From contig NZ_CP021646.1 of assembly GCF_002208135.1 (NCBI RefSeq), positions 417,501 through 481,500 on the forward strand: 64,000 nt of DNA, given 5' to 3'. This document shows, one piece after another, positions 1-12,534 of the stretch. The first letter of the stretch is position 1, and each line of letters opens with the position of its first letter. A program made the translations under genes and the position numbers. The stretch comes from Pseudoalteromonas piscicida. Lineage in GTDB: Bacteria > Pseudomonadota > Gammaproteobacteria > Enterobacterales > Alteromonadaceae. The notes beneath the pieces were generated by a model, which worked only from the letters and a program-made list of their open reading frames with translations, did not search any database and was not told the DNA's origin.

Positions 1-13
1 CTTAGCTCCACCA
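1..13 (+). tRNA. 3' end of tRNA-Ala (partial, cut by window edge)
   Basis: The first 13 bases end in the acceptor strand and CCA (agctccacca), identical to the last ten bases of the complete tRNA-Ala at 55206-55281. A tRNA-Ala just upstream of 23S is the usual content of a 16S-23S spacer (commonly after tRNA-Ile). The rest lies outside the window, so the anticodon cannot be read; UGC would be usual for this location. Confidence 0.75.
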
Positions 14-62
14 CTTTACTACTCCTTCTTATAGATAAACACTCTTACTCATGTTCAAGTAA

Positions 63-108
63 CTGAGAGTTTTTAACTCTGAGAAGTAATTCTCTTGCTC
101 TTTAAAAA
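63..108 (+). promoter_or_regulatory. rRNA antitermination boxB/boxA in the 16S-23S spacer
   Basis: A 9-bp stem with one mismatch (ctgagagtt / aactctgag, about 63-83) is followed at 96-106 by tgctctttaaa, which matches the boxA core used by NusB/NusE in rRNA antitermination. Its place in the leader of the 23S gene fits that role. A second small hairpin (gataac / gttatttatc, about 139-160) follows and may correspond to boxC or to processing. Confidence 0.65.
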
Positions 109-207
109 TTTGGAAAAGCTGAAAAATTAAATTCTGATAGATAACGTAAAGTTATTTATCGAGTTTTCGAAAGAAAATGCCGATTAATCATTTGATGATT
201 AATTAGC

Positions 208-237
208 GTCTACTTTAGTATTCAATATTAACTTCTG
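208..237 (+). other. Left arm of 23S precursor processing stem
   Basis: This stretch (starting gtctactttagta, ending ttaacttctg) is complementary to 3198-3222 on the other side of the 23S gene. Together with the inner pairing of 284-297 (gttgtatggttaag) to 3163-3176 it forms the long double helix that RNase III normally cuts to release pre-23S RNA. The pairing is seen in the sequence; the enzyme is inferred from the general rRNA maturation pathway. Confidence 0.7.
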
Positions 238-289
238 GCGAAGTTAAATCAGTCTTTGATTTACAACTTAAAACTATTTTGGGTTGTAT

Positions 290-3171
<2,882 letters not shown>

Positions 3172-3197
3172 ACAACGCCAAAGTGGTTTATAAGCGA

Positions 3198-3222
3198 CAG
3201 AAGTTAATAGACTAAAGTAGAC
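3198..3222 (+). other. Right arm of 23S precursor processing stem
   Basis: cagaagttaa...gactaaagtagac pairs with 208-237, closing the precursor helix around 23S rRNA. The remaining 3223-3361 spacer holds another strong hairpin (caaggtga...ggttcaccttg, 3262-3306), which probably takes part in 5S maturation. Confidence 0.65.
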
Positions 3223-3361
3223 AAAAGAATTTAATAAGCTTTTTCCAGATTTAAGAATTAAACAAGGTGACCAACCTCAGCGGTATCGCGAAATCGGTTC
3301 ACCTTGCGCAAATGGAATGCTCGTGCGAGGCACGATGTCATTAGACATTTGCACCCAGTTT

Positions 3362-3476
3362 TCCTGGTGACTATAGCGTTTTGGACCCACCTGACCCCAT
3401 GCCGAACTCAGAAGTGAAACAAAACAGCGTCGATGATAGTGTGGATTACCCATGTGAAAGTAGAACATCGCCAGGG
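3362..3476 (+). rRNA. rrf: 5S ribosomal RNA
   Basis: Starts at about tcctggtgactatagc and ends at catcgccagg; the ends pair as helix I. The internal segment cccacctgaccccatgccga is the typical conserved 5S loop B/C region. It is about 115 nt and lies in the normal 23S-5S order. The 140-nt spacer before it carries no tRNA. Mature ends are estimated to within a few bases. Confidence 0.93.
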
Positions 3477-3489
3477 CCAAATAAAAGAA

Positions 3490-3518
3490 AGCCTGATTCG
3501 AAAGAGTCGGGCTTTTTT
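3490..3518 (+). terminator. Rho-independent terminator of the rRNA operon
   Basis: A 10-bp stem (agcctgattc / gagtcgggct, with G-U pairs) closed by a gaaa tetraloop and followed by six T residues. It lies 14 nt after 5S, so the operon ends here without a distal tRNA. Confidence 0.92.
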
Positions 3519-3554
3519 GCGTTTGGAGTATAGAAAACCTCGCAAGCCAATCAA

Positions 3555-3634
3555 CACATCGCGAGGTAAACTCGCTCCTACCACAGCATCAGCACAGTGC
3601 AATATAGTGGGAAGTGGTTTATCCGCCGATGGCT
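3555..3634. repeat. Pair of inverted REP-like elements
   Basis: On the minus strand, 3555-3582 reads gtaggagcgagtttacctcg..., a small hairpin (gcgag / ctcgc) preceded by the gtagga head typical of extragenic palindromic repeats in Pseudomonas and relatives. On the plus strand, 3606-3634 reads gtgggaagtggtttatccgc..., a related unit in the opposite orientation. A possible third, more decayed unit begins with tgtaggagtg at 3748. The 3519-3819 gap has no other content that I recognise. Such repeats are usually spread by a RAYT (IS200-like) transposase; none is in the window. Confidence 0.55.
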
Positions 3635-3819
3635 TGCAATTAAGCTTCAGCAAAAAACATGTATTCCATAACCTTGTTGCAGCAATATAACGGGTTTTAT
3701 GCTGTTTGGTGGATATAAACTCGCTGCCACCATCAGATACACAGCATTGTAGGAGTGTCTCTTCTTCACGCTTCCATGCGTTCATTTCCTAAGTTGCTAA
3801 ACTGCGATTCTGAACTTGA

Positions 3820-4650
3820 TTATGAAAAGACGACGGTTTTATTGCCGTTAATGAAAAGCTTATGCTCGCAGGCTAATTGTAACGCGTTACAAAATACTGT
3901 TTTTTCAACGTCTCTACCGATTTTTGCCATCTCTTCAGCATTTTGAGCATGGCTAACTTGCGTGACATTTTGGGCAATAATAGGTCCTTCATCTAATTCA
4001 TCATTAACAAAGTGAGCGGTAGCACCAATAATTTTCACGCCACGCTCAAATGCCTGATGGTAGGGTTTTGCACCGATAAAGGCTGGCAAGAATGAGTGGT
4101 GGATATTAATAATTTTCCCGTCAAAGCGTGAGACAAACTCCGGTGTTAAGATCCGCATATACTTTGCCAAGCCAACAATATCAGGATCATATTGTTCGAT
4201 TAAGTCGGCCATTGCACTGTCGTGTTCAGCTCTACTCAACCCTTCATGTGATACCAGATGAAAAGGAATACCAAAGCCTTTAACAAGGGGTTCCAACGTA
4301 TCATAGTTTGCGATAACTGCTTGTACTTCAATATTGAATGCTTGTTCATATTGTTTAAGCAACACGCCGCCTAAGCAGTGCGCTTCCTTCGTCGCAAGCA
4401 GCACCACTTTTGTTCGTTCTTGTCCGTATAGGTTTAATTTGGCGCCAGTTGGTAATGACTGACGAAGTTGTGTCAGAAAGTTATCACTGGGTGTGCCTGT
4501 GATCTCTGTACGCATAAAGAAGCGCTGTCCTTCTTTATCTACAAATTCGTTATTACGCGTGATGTTTAGGTCGTGCTCATGGCAAAGGCTCGTGATCTTC
4601 GCGATCAGTCCTATGTCATCTTTGCACTCTGTCGTTAGTATGTAACTCAT
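3820..4650 (-). CDS. purU: Formyltetrahydrofolate deformylase
   Basis: Hydrolyses 10-formyl-tetrahydrofolate to formate and tetrahydrofolate, balancing one-carbon pools and feeding formate to PurT. The 276-residue product has an N-terminal ACT domain (residues 1-80, starting MSYILTTECKDDIGLIA) and a C-terminal formyltransferase-fold domain with the HSFLPAFIGAKPYHQAF stretch (about 185-201) that carries the catalytic His region and INIHH just before it. Length is normal for PurU. It reads away from the rRNA operon's terminator and ends within about 300 nt of it; the sensor kinase upstream has the same orientation with a gap of 117 nt, so co-transcription is possible but not shown. Confidence 0.93.
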   Translation of the reverse strand: MSYILTTECKDDIGLIAKITSLCHEHDLNITRNNEFVDKEGQRFFMRTEITGTPSDNFLTQLRQSLPTGAKLNLYGQERTKVVLLATKEAHCLGGVLLKQYEQAFNIEVQAVIANYDTLEPLVKGFGIPFHLVSHEGLSRAEHDSAMADLIEQYDPDIVGLAKYMRILTPEFVSRFDGKIINIHHSFLPAFIGAKPYHQAFERGVKIIGATAHFVNDELDEGPIIAQNVTQVSHAQNAEEMAKIGRDVEKTVFCNALQLACEHKLFINGNKTVVFS

Positions 4651-4767
4651 TTCCTCATTCCAATTCGTCCAAGCGAACTTTCAGAATACTGCTAATTGGC
4701 AGTGAGATAAATGCTTACCAACAAAAAACTTTTCGATTGCTATCGTATTCAGTAACTGGTTGTGTGC

Positions 4768-7700
4768 TCACCGCCCATGGTTGAGCAGAGCCTTGAGTTT
4801 TGCTGGCTTTACTGGCTTAGACAGGTAATGGATCTGCTCACTCTTAGCGGCGACTTTTACTTCTTCATCCCTCACGGCGGTAATTAAAATAGCTGGAATC
4901 GTATCTTGCCATACGGTGCGTAGCGATTTGATCAAAGAGATCCCATCACAGTTATCGTTAAGTTGGTAATCCATTAAAATAACATCTGGTGCGGGATTAT
5001 GTTTTGCGTAAGCAAGCGCATCCTCTACTTTGTAAAACAGCTGATAGCGGCAATGCCATTTATCTAGCAGGCTCGCCATGGCTTCTAGGTTTTTCGGGTC
5101 GTCATCAACCGCGATGACATTAAGTTGAGTTTTACTTTGCGGTTTTTGGCTAATATCTTCTTTTACCTGGAGTAAATCCACATTGCCATAGGGTATGTCT
5201 ATGGCAAAGCGGCTGCCTTGATTGACAACCGAGTTCACTGAAATCGTGATGGATAATAGATCGCATAGACGTTTTACAACACCAAGCCCAAGTCCAATAC
5301 CTTTATTATCGCCTGCTTGAATACGATAAAAATCGTTAAAGATCTTATTCTGCTCATGGTTTGAAATACCAGGACCGGTATCCCATACTTCAAGTCTCAA
5401 ACTATGTTTACGGCGTCGACAGGCGATAAGTACTTTGCCACTATCGGTATATTTAACGGCATTGGAAACCAAATTTTGAATGATCCGGCGTAGGTAAGTG
5501 GTGTCGCTGTGTACAATGCTGTGAGAGCTTCTCACCTTAAGTTCGAGACCTTTCTCTTTTGAAATGATGGCATACTCATTTGCCAGTGGTAGTAAGATAT
5601 CGTCAATGTTGAAGTGCCTAGGAGTGGGCTTCATTGCACCTTGTTCAAGTTTTGCAATATCCAAAAGCGCACTCATTAGGTGTACAGTAGAGTCTAGGCT
5701 ATCGGTGAGTTTTTCAAAGTTACCCTGATCTTTACTTATTAAATTGTGGGTATCAATCGCTGCTAAGTACAGGCGTGCGGCATTGAGTGGCTGCAAAATA
5801 TCATGACTGGCAAGCGCTAAGAAGCGGGTTTTGCTCTCATTTGCTTGTTCAGCTTCTTTTTTTGCGGCCATTAGTGCCTGTTCTGTTTCGTGACGATTGG
5901 CTATTTCCGCTTTAAGATCCATATTAATGGTGCGGATCTCTTGGGTTCTGGCTTCAATACGGTTCTCGAGATCCATATTGATTTCTTCCAGTGCGTTTTG
6001 CGTCGCAATATGCGTGGTGATATCTGAAAAACTTGTCACAAACCCGCCTTCTGGCAGCGGGTTTCCCGTCATCTCAAATACTTGGCCATTACGACGGTGG
6101 CGAATAAAGTGGTGAGGGGTGCCATTTTTCAGATGTTGAACTCGTTTATCGACGTGTTTATCAACTTCTCCGGGGCCGCATTCGCCGCGCTCGGCGTTAA
6201 AGCGGATCACTTCCTCTATCGGCTGCCCTACTTCTAAGAAACCATCTGGATAGGCGAACATCTCGTGATAGCGTTTGTTCCACGCAACGAGTTTTAGGTC
6301 TTTATCAACAACCGAAATCCCATGGCTTAAATTTTCTAATGAGGTATAAAGTAGGTTTTGGTTGAACTGTAGTGCTTGTGTGGTTTCATCAAAAAAGTTA
6401 ACCACCTCTTCAAATGCCATTTGGCGACCCGATGACACGGTACGGATCAGAGCTTGGGCTGATGAAGCGCCGAGTACGCCCGTGAGTGCGCGCTCGCAGA
6501 ATGAGATGAACTCAGGAGCTGGGTACGCGTCATTATCTTCTAAAATATTATTTTGAGCATAGTGTCCGAGCAGTTGCTGACTGCGCTGAACCCCCAAGAA
6601 GGTTTGTAGCAGTACTTTAAAGTCATACACGGTAGCACGAACTTGTTTATTCAAGCGTTTAGATAGTGCAGCCTGATCTTTAGGATTTACGAATGCTGCG
6701 GCCTGAATACGGTCGATTAGGCGCTCCTGTGCACCGATAGAAAAGCTAATATAGCAACTAATGTTTGCGAGTAGTGCAAGTAAAGTACCTCGAGTAATAA
6801 GGGTTTGACGCATTTCATAATCAAGTAATCCACCAGCTTCCAGAATTGGAAACATAAGAAATAGCATCCAGCAGATAAAACCAGCGATGAGTCCCGCATA
6901 TACGCCATACGCATGGCCTTTGCGCCAATAAAGCCCACCGACAATCGCGGGCAATAGCTGAGTAACCAATGAGAAAGCAACTAAACCCATATTCGCGAGT
7001 GCTTCACCATGGCCAAACCATTGCTGGTACATATATGAAAGTAATAAGATAGCGGCGATAACAAAGCGTCGAACTAAGAGTATTTGACTCTTAAAACTGC
7101 TGTTTAGAATGTTCTGCTTAAATTTACGCTTGAACAGCAAAGGCAATACCACATCGTTCGATAACATCGTACTGAGGGTCAGTGTTGCAACGACTATCAT
7201 GGCCGTTGCCGCTGATAAACCGCCGATAAAGACAAACGTCGCGAGGATCGGATGCTCCATCATGATAGGCAAAGCGAGTACGAAACTATCCGGTGCAGCA
7301 TCATAGCCAATATCGGGGTGGATAGCGGCGGTAGCGATTGGGATGATCATGGCCGCTATTAATAACAGGTAAAGCGTAAATGCCCAGCGTGCGGTTTTTA
7401 AGTGTGAAGTGTTGTGGTTATCTACCACCACAACATGAAATTGTCGTGGCAAACAGACGATGGCAGCCGCTGCCATGAGTGTTTGTCCAACAAAGTTGAA
7501 GTTAAAGAAGTCAAAAGATTGCCAATGTTCGCTCAATGCTTCAAATGAGTCGGGAACTTGAGCTAAGGATTGCCATGCAAGCACGGCAACAATACCAAGT
7601 GCGAGTAGTTTAACGATAGATTCAAAAGCAACGGCCAACATCAACCCTGAGCGATACTCAGTCACATCTACTTTTCTAGTGCCAAAGAAAATCGCAAATA

Positions 7701-8192
7701 ATGCCATGATCAAGGTGCCAGCTAATGCAAGCGCAGTGCCAGACACTTGCTCATCCTGCTGTAATAACAAAAAGCTACTACTCAAGGCTTTGAGCTGGAG
7801 TGCAATATACGGAATGGTTGCCAATAGGGCTATCATCGTTACCATGACAGCCGTAGTTTGGCGTTTACCGTATCGTGCTGAAATGAAGTCGGCAATGGTG
7901 GTGATATTCTGTTTTTTACTGACCAATATGAGTTTGCGCAAAAAACCCTGACCGAATAAAAACAGTAAAATGGGTCCTAAAAGAATAGGGAAATAATGCC
8001 AGCTACTGGTGGCCGCAGTACCTACCGAGCCATAATAAGTCCAAGAGGTACAATAAATCCCTAAAGAAAAGGCATAAACAAACGGATGATGACTAATTTT
8101 GAGTGCGCGGGGGTGGTTTTATCTCCCCAGTTGGCGAGCCAAAAAAGTACACCAATATAAGCAGCGGCAACAAGGAGTAAAATGGCAGTCAT
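4768..8192 (-). pseudogene. SSS-symporter-fused hybrid sensor histidine kinase (CrbS/CbrA-like), one frameshift near the N-terminus
   Basis: Read with one frame change, this encodes about 1141 residues: a sodium/solute-symporter-type membrane domain (about residues 1-500, 12-13 TM segments), a PAS domain (about 620-720), a dimerisation/His domain (LASHDILQPLN, His near 797), an ATPase domain (NLVSNAVKYT, DTGPGIS, GLGLGVVKRL) and a C-terminal receiver (VDDD, MDYQL, LSKPVKP). The ATG at 8192 starts MTAILLLVAAAYIGVLFWLA; the frame is lost at a G5 run (8109-8113; six would restore it) and resumes as KISHHPFVYAFSLGIYC through 7941 and on. The remaining frame from a TTG at 7941 lacks the first TM segments. 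The family includes CrbS/CbrA kinases, which control acetate or carbon-source use; the divergent DUF4212/symporter genes fit that role by inference. Whether the shift is real or a homopolymer sequencing error cannot be told here. Confidence 0.85.
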
Positions 8193-8602
8193 AGTGTTTG
8201 TTATAGGTTTTATTATTTATATCGCCATACTTTAGCAAACAAATGGCACTCATAGTCTAGTTTACTCTATAATTTTATTTGAGCTTTACATATGATTTAA
8301 AATCAAAGTGTTAGAATTTTCTTTGGTGAGTAAAGACCTTCATTCAGCATTCAAGTTAGACTAATGTCTTACTGTCGAATCCTCTCATTAAAAATACATC
8401 TTCGTCCAACCTATTCTATCTTATCTTTTTGTTTATAAAGACTTTTTAATTCTAATGAATACTATGATTCTGCAGTTTACGTAAACGTTAACTTGCTGTT
8501 ACGACTAAGGTCTCAATTTCAACTTATCAAGCCGTTGCTACTCTCATTAAGGTCTATTAACACAACTTGCTCCATGTTGGAGCGGGTGATAGGAGATTTA
8601 AA
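8193..8602. promoter_or_regulatory. Divergent intergenic region between the kinase and the DUF4212/symporter genes
   Basis: AT-rich 410-bp gap that must hold promoters for both sides. A perfect 12-bp palindrome, gtttacgtaaac, lies at 8475-8486 and is followed directly by gttaac; it is a candidate operator. I could not assign it to a regulator. No RNA gene or confident -35/-10 pair was recognised. Confidence 0.35.
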
Positions 8603-8866
8603 ATGGCTTTTAAAAGTGAAGAACAAGCGAAAGCATATTGGTCAGAAAATCTCGCCTTGATGTTTAAGCTACTCGCTATTTGGTTTGTCGTTTCATTTGG
8701 ATTCGGGATCCTGTTAGTTGATGTGCTCAACGAAGTTCGTTTTTTTGGATTTAAACTCGGATTTTGGTTTTCTCAGCAAGGCGCAATTTATACTTTTGTT
8801 GCGTTAATTTTTGTCTACGTTTCAAAAATGAATGCGTTAGACAAAAAATACGGCGTGGACGAGTGA
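8603..8866 (+). CDS. DUF4212 membrane protein, small subunit of the adjacent symporter
   Basis: Product of 87 residues beginning MAFKSEEQAKAYWSENL, the typical DUF4212 opening, with two TM helices (about 22-44 and 55-75). I use the ATG at 8603 because taggag lies 8 nt before it; a longer frame from 8567 adds 12 residues without support. The stop is 11 nt before the symporter start, and DUF4212 genes are nearly always paired in this way with VC_2705-type sodium/solute symporters, so it is presumed to be an accessory subunit. Its precise role is unknown. Confidence 0.9.
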   Translation: MAFKSEEQAKAYWSENLALMFKLLAIWFVVSFGFGILLVDVLNEVRFFGFKLGFWFSQQGAIYTFVALIFVYVSKMNALDKKYGVDE

Positions 8867-8877
8867 GGAGCTAATCG

Positions 8878-10602
8878 ATGGATGTTCAAATTTTAACTTT
8901 TATTATCGTCGGCCTTAGTTTTGCGCTCTATATCGGTATCGCTATCTGGGCGAGAGCTGGGTCAACGAATGAATTCTATGTTGCTGGTGGCGGCGTACCT
9001 CCTGTTGCGAACGGTATGGCAACCGCTGCTGATTGGATGAGTGCAGCGTCCTTTATTTCAATGGCGGGGATTATTTCCTTCGCGGGCTACGACGGCGGTG
9101 TTTACCTCATGGGGTGGACCGGTGGCTATGTATTACTTGCACTGTGTTTAGCTCCTTACTTGCGTAAATTTGGTAAGTTTACGGTACCGGATTTTATCGG
9201 TGATCGTTACTATTCTCAGGTTGCACGTGTGGTTGCGATCCTGTGTGCTATCTTCATCTGCTTTACCTATATTGCCGGTCAAATGCGTGGTGTTGGTGTG
9301 GTGTTCTCTCGTTTCCTCGAAGTGGATATTGAGACGGGGGTTTATATCGGTATGGTGATTGTATTCTTCTACGCGGTACTAGGCGGTATGAAAGGGATCA
9401 CTTATACACAGGTCGCTCAATATTGTGTACTCGTATTCGCTTACTTGGTTCCAGCTATTTTTATCTCCCTGATGATGACAGGCCATTTGCTACCACAAAC
9501 TGGTTTTGGTGCAACGCTGGCTGATGGCTCGGGCACCTATCTACTCGACAAGCTAGATGGACTCAGTACAGAGCTCGGTTTTGCGCAGTACACCGAAGGC
9601 TCTAAGAGTATGGTTGATGTCTTTGCGATCACCGCTGCACTTATGGTTGGTACTGCTGGTCTACCACATGTAATCGTTCGCTTCTTCACCGTTCCTAGAG
9701 TAAAAGACACTCGTATTTCAGCTGCTTGGACCTTAGTGTTTATCGCTATCGTATATACAACTGCACCTGCTGTTGCGTCATTCGCTCGCGTAAACATGAT
9801 CGACACTATCAACGGTAAAGATGGTAGTGGTACGGTATATGAAGAAGCACCACAGTGGGTGAAAAATTGGGAAAGAACGGGCCTTATCGTCTTCAACGAT
9901 AAGAATGGTGACGGCAAAATGCAGTACTCTGCAGGCAAGATTGATGATCCTGCAAGTACAAACGAAGTGAAGATTGACCGCGATATTATGGTATTGGCGA
10001 ATCCAGAAATTGCCAATCTACCTGCGTGGGTGATTGCATTGGTGGCTGCGGGTGGTATTGCTGCGGCGCTATCAACAACCGCTGGTTTGCTACTGGTTAT
10101 TTCAACATCGGTATCACATGATTTGTTAAAGCGTACCATTAAACCTGACATCAACGATAAACAAGAACTGCTGGCTGCGCGTTTAGCGGCGATGGTAGCT
10201 ATCGCAATCTCAGCGTATTTTGGTATAAACCCGCCAGGGTTTGTTGCCTCGGTGGTTGCATTTGCCTTCGGGTTGGCTGCGGCGAGTTTCTTCCCTGCAA
10301 TTATCATGGGGATATTCTCTAAGCGAATGAATAAAGAAGGTGCTATTGCCGGCATGGTAACGGGTATAGGTTTCACTGCGGCTTATATTATCTACTTTAA
10401 GTTTGTCAGCCCTGAGCTAAATGCGCCTGCAAACTGGTTGTTTGGGATTTCTCCTGAAGGGATCGGTATTGTAGGTATGCTAGTGAACTTCGTTGTCGCT
10501 GCGCTGGTTATGAAAGTGACCGCGGATACGCCTGAAGAAGTCAAAGTGATGGTCGAAGGGATCCGTAACCCTAAAGGATCTAGCGCTGCTCACGCACACT
10601 AA
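8878..10602 (+). CDS. Sodium/solute symporter, acetate-permease-like (VC_2705 family)
   Basis: 574-residue inner-membrane transporter of the SSS family (PutP/ActP fold), with about 13 TM helices. Family signatures include NGMATAADWMSAASFISMAG (about 45-64), the loop before GLPHVIVRFFTVPRVKDTR (about 261-279) and AALSTTAGLLLVISTSVSHD. It likely imports acetate or another short carboxylate with Na+. The loop at about 312-370 carries a calcium-binding-like motif, DKNGDGKMQYS (residues 341-351). It shares an operon with the DUF4212 gene and ends at a strong terminator. The divergent symporter-fused kinase and the downstream DUF294 gene form a neighbourhood often seen with acetate use. Substrate is inferred, not shown. 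Confidence 0.9.
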   Translation: MDVQILTFIIVGLSFALYIGIAIWARAGSTNEFYVAGGGVPPVANGMATAADWMSAASFISMAGIISFAGYDGGVYLMGWTGGYVLLALCLAPYLRKFGKFTVPDFIGDRYYSQVARVVAILCAIFICFTYIAGQMRGVGVVFSRFLEVDIETGVYIGMVIVFFYAVLGGMKGITYTQVAQYCVLVFAYLVPAIFISLMMTGHLLPQTGFGATLADGSGTYLLDKLDGLSTELGFAQYTEGSKSMVDVFAITAALMVGTAGLPHVIVRFFTVPRVKDTRISAAWTLVFIAIVYTTAPAVASFARVNMIDTINGKDGSGTVYEEAPQWVKNWERTGLIVFNDKNGDGKMQYSAGKIDDPASTNEVKIDRDIMVLANPEIANLPAWVIALVAAGGIAAALSTTAGLLLVISTSVSHDLLKRTIKPDINDKQELLAARLAAMVAIAISAYFGINPPGFVASVVAFAFGLAAASFFPAIIMGIFSKRMNKEGAIAGMVTGIGFTAAYIIYFKFVSPELNAPANWLFGISPEGIGIVGMLVNFVVAALVMKVTADTPEEVKVMVEGIRNPKGSSAAHAH

Positions 10603-10614
10603 GCAACGCTAATC

Positions 10615-10652
10615 GAATTTGCCCAGCCTGCGTGCTGGGCAAATTCGTTTTT
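10615..10652 (+). terminator. Rho-independent terminator after the symporter gene
   Basis: Perfect 13-bp stem (gaatttgcccagc / gctgggcaaattc) with a 6-nt loop, then g and five T residues. It separates the transport genes from the DUF294 gene. Confidence 0.9.
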
Positions 10653-10692
10653 GATAGTGCAAGATTGTAGACGATTAGAAGGATAGTTAGGT

Positions 10693-12531
10693 ATGACGCC
10701 AGAAATTCAAGATGTCTTTCAGTTTGTTTATAAACAAGCCCCGTTTTCTGAGTTGCCCGAGGCGGCTGCCAGCTACTTTTCAAAACATATTGAAATTGTT
10801 TATCTTAGCCAAACGAATCAACAGGATTGGCTTCAAGATGGCAAGCCAAATTTATATCTACTGCGCTCTGGTGTGATTGATCTTATCTCGGCTAAGGATG
10901 AAGTTATTGGCCGCATGAGTGAGGGGGATTACTTTGGTTATCCCTCTTTATTAACGGGTGATGCCATTCAAAATCGCATCGAAGTTCAAAAAGATGGGCT
11001 GGTTTACATTCTCAATGAGCAAAACTTTGATTTTCTGCGCCGAGAATACAAAGCTTTTGAGCAATATTTTGTTAGAGCACATGCTAATCGATTACTTTCT
11101 TCTCGTTATAAACAGCAAAGCGAAACTTGGTCAGAGCGGAAAATATCTGAGCTAATGACTAAAGATGCGATTACTATCGCACCGACTGCGAGTATTCGTG
11201 ACGCCGCCAAATTGATGAGTCTGCATCGTGTTTCATCAATTATGGTCACGGAACAAGATCGTTTAGTTGGCGTTGTGACGGATAGAGATCTGCGCAATCG
11301 AGTCCTAGCACTAGACAAAGATCCCCATGCCCCGCTTGCTGAGATCATGACGGAAAAGCCAAAACATATCTTTGAAAACAATCGTGTGTTTTCGGCTCTG
11401 CATTTAATGCTTAAGCATAATATTCATCATTTGCCTGTGTTAAATGAAGCATACAAACCACTAGGCATGCTGACCAGCACTGACCTGCTCAGACAGCAAA
11501 AAAGCGATCCGGTGCAACTTATTGGCAGGATCTATAAAGCACAAAACCTTCTGGCTATTAAAAACTGCGCTCAGGAGATCCCAGATCTGTTGCGCCAATT
11601 TTCCTACCATATCGAAGATATTTCACTGATTGGCAAGCTACTAAGCGGCCTCACTGATGCACTCACATCAAGATTAATCTACCTATATCAACAGCAGCAT
11701 GGCGCCGCGCCATGTCGTTTTGCGTGGATCTGTTTTGGCTCTCAGGCACGGGAGGAGCAGACCTTACATTCAGATCAAGACAATGGCTTATTGCTACCAG
11801 ATAATATCAGCGACAATGATCGCTGCTATTTTGCTGCTTTAGGTGCGTTTGTCTGTGAGCAACTCAACGAGTGTGGTATTCAATCTTGCCCGGGGAATAT
11901 CATGGCCAGTAATGCAGATTGTCGTGGTACGGTTGCCCAATGGACTGAAAGGTTTAGCAAGTGGATCTTGTCTCCTACGCCAAAGGCAATGCTCAATTGC
12001 AAGATCTACTTTGATATGCGTTTTATTGATGGCGCCAGCGAGCTCTATGCGACACTTCGCCAATCTTTGGATCAGATCAGTCGAAACGAGCTGTTTTATG
12101 CGGCAATGGCGACAGACATCAATGCCAATTCGGTACCGATCGGGATCTTTCAACAATTTAAGTTAGAAAAAGACAAAAGCAAGCATAAGTATTTAGATCT
12201 CAAAAAGCGTGGGGTTGCAATTATCAACGATGTGGTTAGGTTGTATGCGCTAAAAGTGGGTATTGTAAGAGCCAATACTTTAGAGCGCCTAGAGGCACTG
12301 ACTAAAAGCTCATTACTTGCAAAGTCGGATATCGACAATCTAAAAGACTGTTGGCGATTCTTAACACAATTGCGGTTAAAGACCCAAATCAACCGTGAAG
12401 GATTACCAGGAAATTGTATTAACCCAGAAAACCTCTCTTCTCTTGAACGACATCAACTCAAAGAAGCATTTTATTTAGTAAAACAAGCACAGCAGGCGAG
12501 TGCGTTTAAGTTTGCTCGAGGGAGTTTGTAA
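10693..12531 (+). CDS. DUF294 nucleotidyltransferase with cyclic-nucleotide-binding and CBS domains
   Basis: 612 residues. Domains in order: a cNMP-binding-like beta barrel (about 10-130, with RSGVIDLISAKDEVIGRMSE), two CBS motifs (about 150-270, MTKDAITIAPTASIRDAAKL and MTEKPKHIFENNRV), a DUF294 nucleotidyltransferase core (about 330-460, FGSQAREEQTLHSDQDNGLL with the G-S and D-x-D residues) and a DUF294_C helical region. The arrangement resembles a cytoplasmic signal-responsive nucleotidyl- or uridylyltransferase that has lost transport. It is often located beside the symporter/kinase genes, which suggests control of carbon metabolism; the substrate is not known. The 3' neighbour starts 3 nt after its stop. 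Confidence 0.88.
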   Translation: MTPEIQDVFQFVYKQAPFSELPEAAASYFSKHIEIVYLSQTNQQDWLQDGKPNLYLLRSGVIDLISAKDEVIGRMSEGDYFGYPSLLTGDAIQNRIEVQKDGLVYILNEQNFDFLRREYKAFEQYFVRAHANRLLSSRYKQQSETWSERKISELMTKDAITIAPTASIRDAAKLMSLHRVSSIMVTEQDRLVGVVTDRDLRNRVLALDKDPHAPLAEIMTEKPKHIFENNRVFSALHLMLKHNIHHLPVLNEAYKPLGMLTSTDLLRQQKSDPVQLIGRIYKAQNLLAIKNCAQEIPDLLRQFSYHIEDISLIGKLLSGLTDALTSRLIYLYQQQHGAAPCRFAWICFGSQAREEQTLHSDQDNGLLLPDNISDNDRCYFAALGAFVCEQLNECGIQSCPGNIMASNADCRGTVAQWTERFSKWILSPTPKAMLNCKIYFDMRFIDGASELYATLRQSLDQISRNELFYAAMATDINANSVPIGIFQQFKLEKDKSKHKYLDLKKRGVAIINDVVRLYALKVGIVRANTLERLEALTKSSLLAKSDIDNLKDCWRFLTQLRLKTQINREGLPGNCINPENLSSLERHQLKEAFYLVKQAQQASAFKFARGSL

Positions 12532-12534
12532 GAA

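Noticed and set aside
3277..3785. Frames of 67-125 codons across 5S and the REP-like gap
   Set aside because: They overlap 5S rRNA and palindromic repeats on both strands, with no ribosome site or protein-like composition.
9537..10376. 279-codon frame on the minus strand inside the symporter gene
   Set aside because: Antisense shadow of a clear transporter gene, with low-complexity Ala/Thr/Ile content and no recognised motif.
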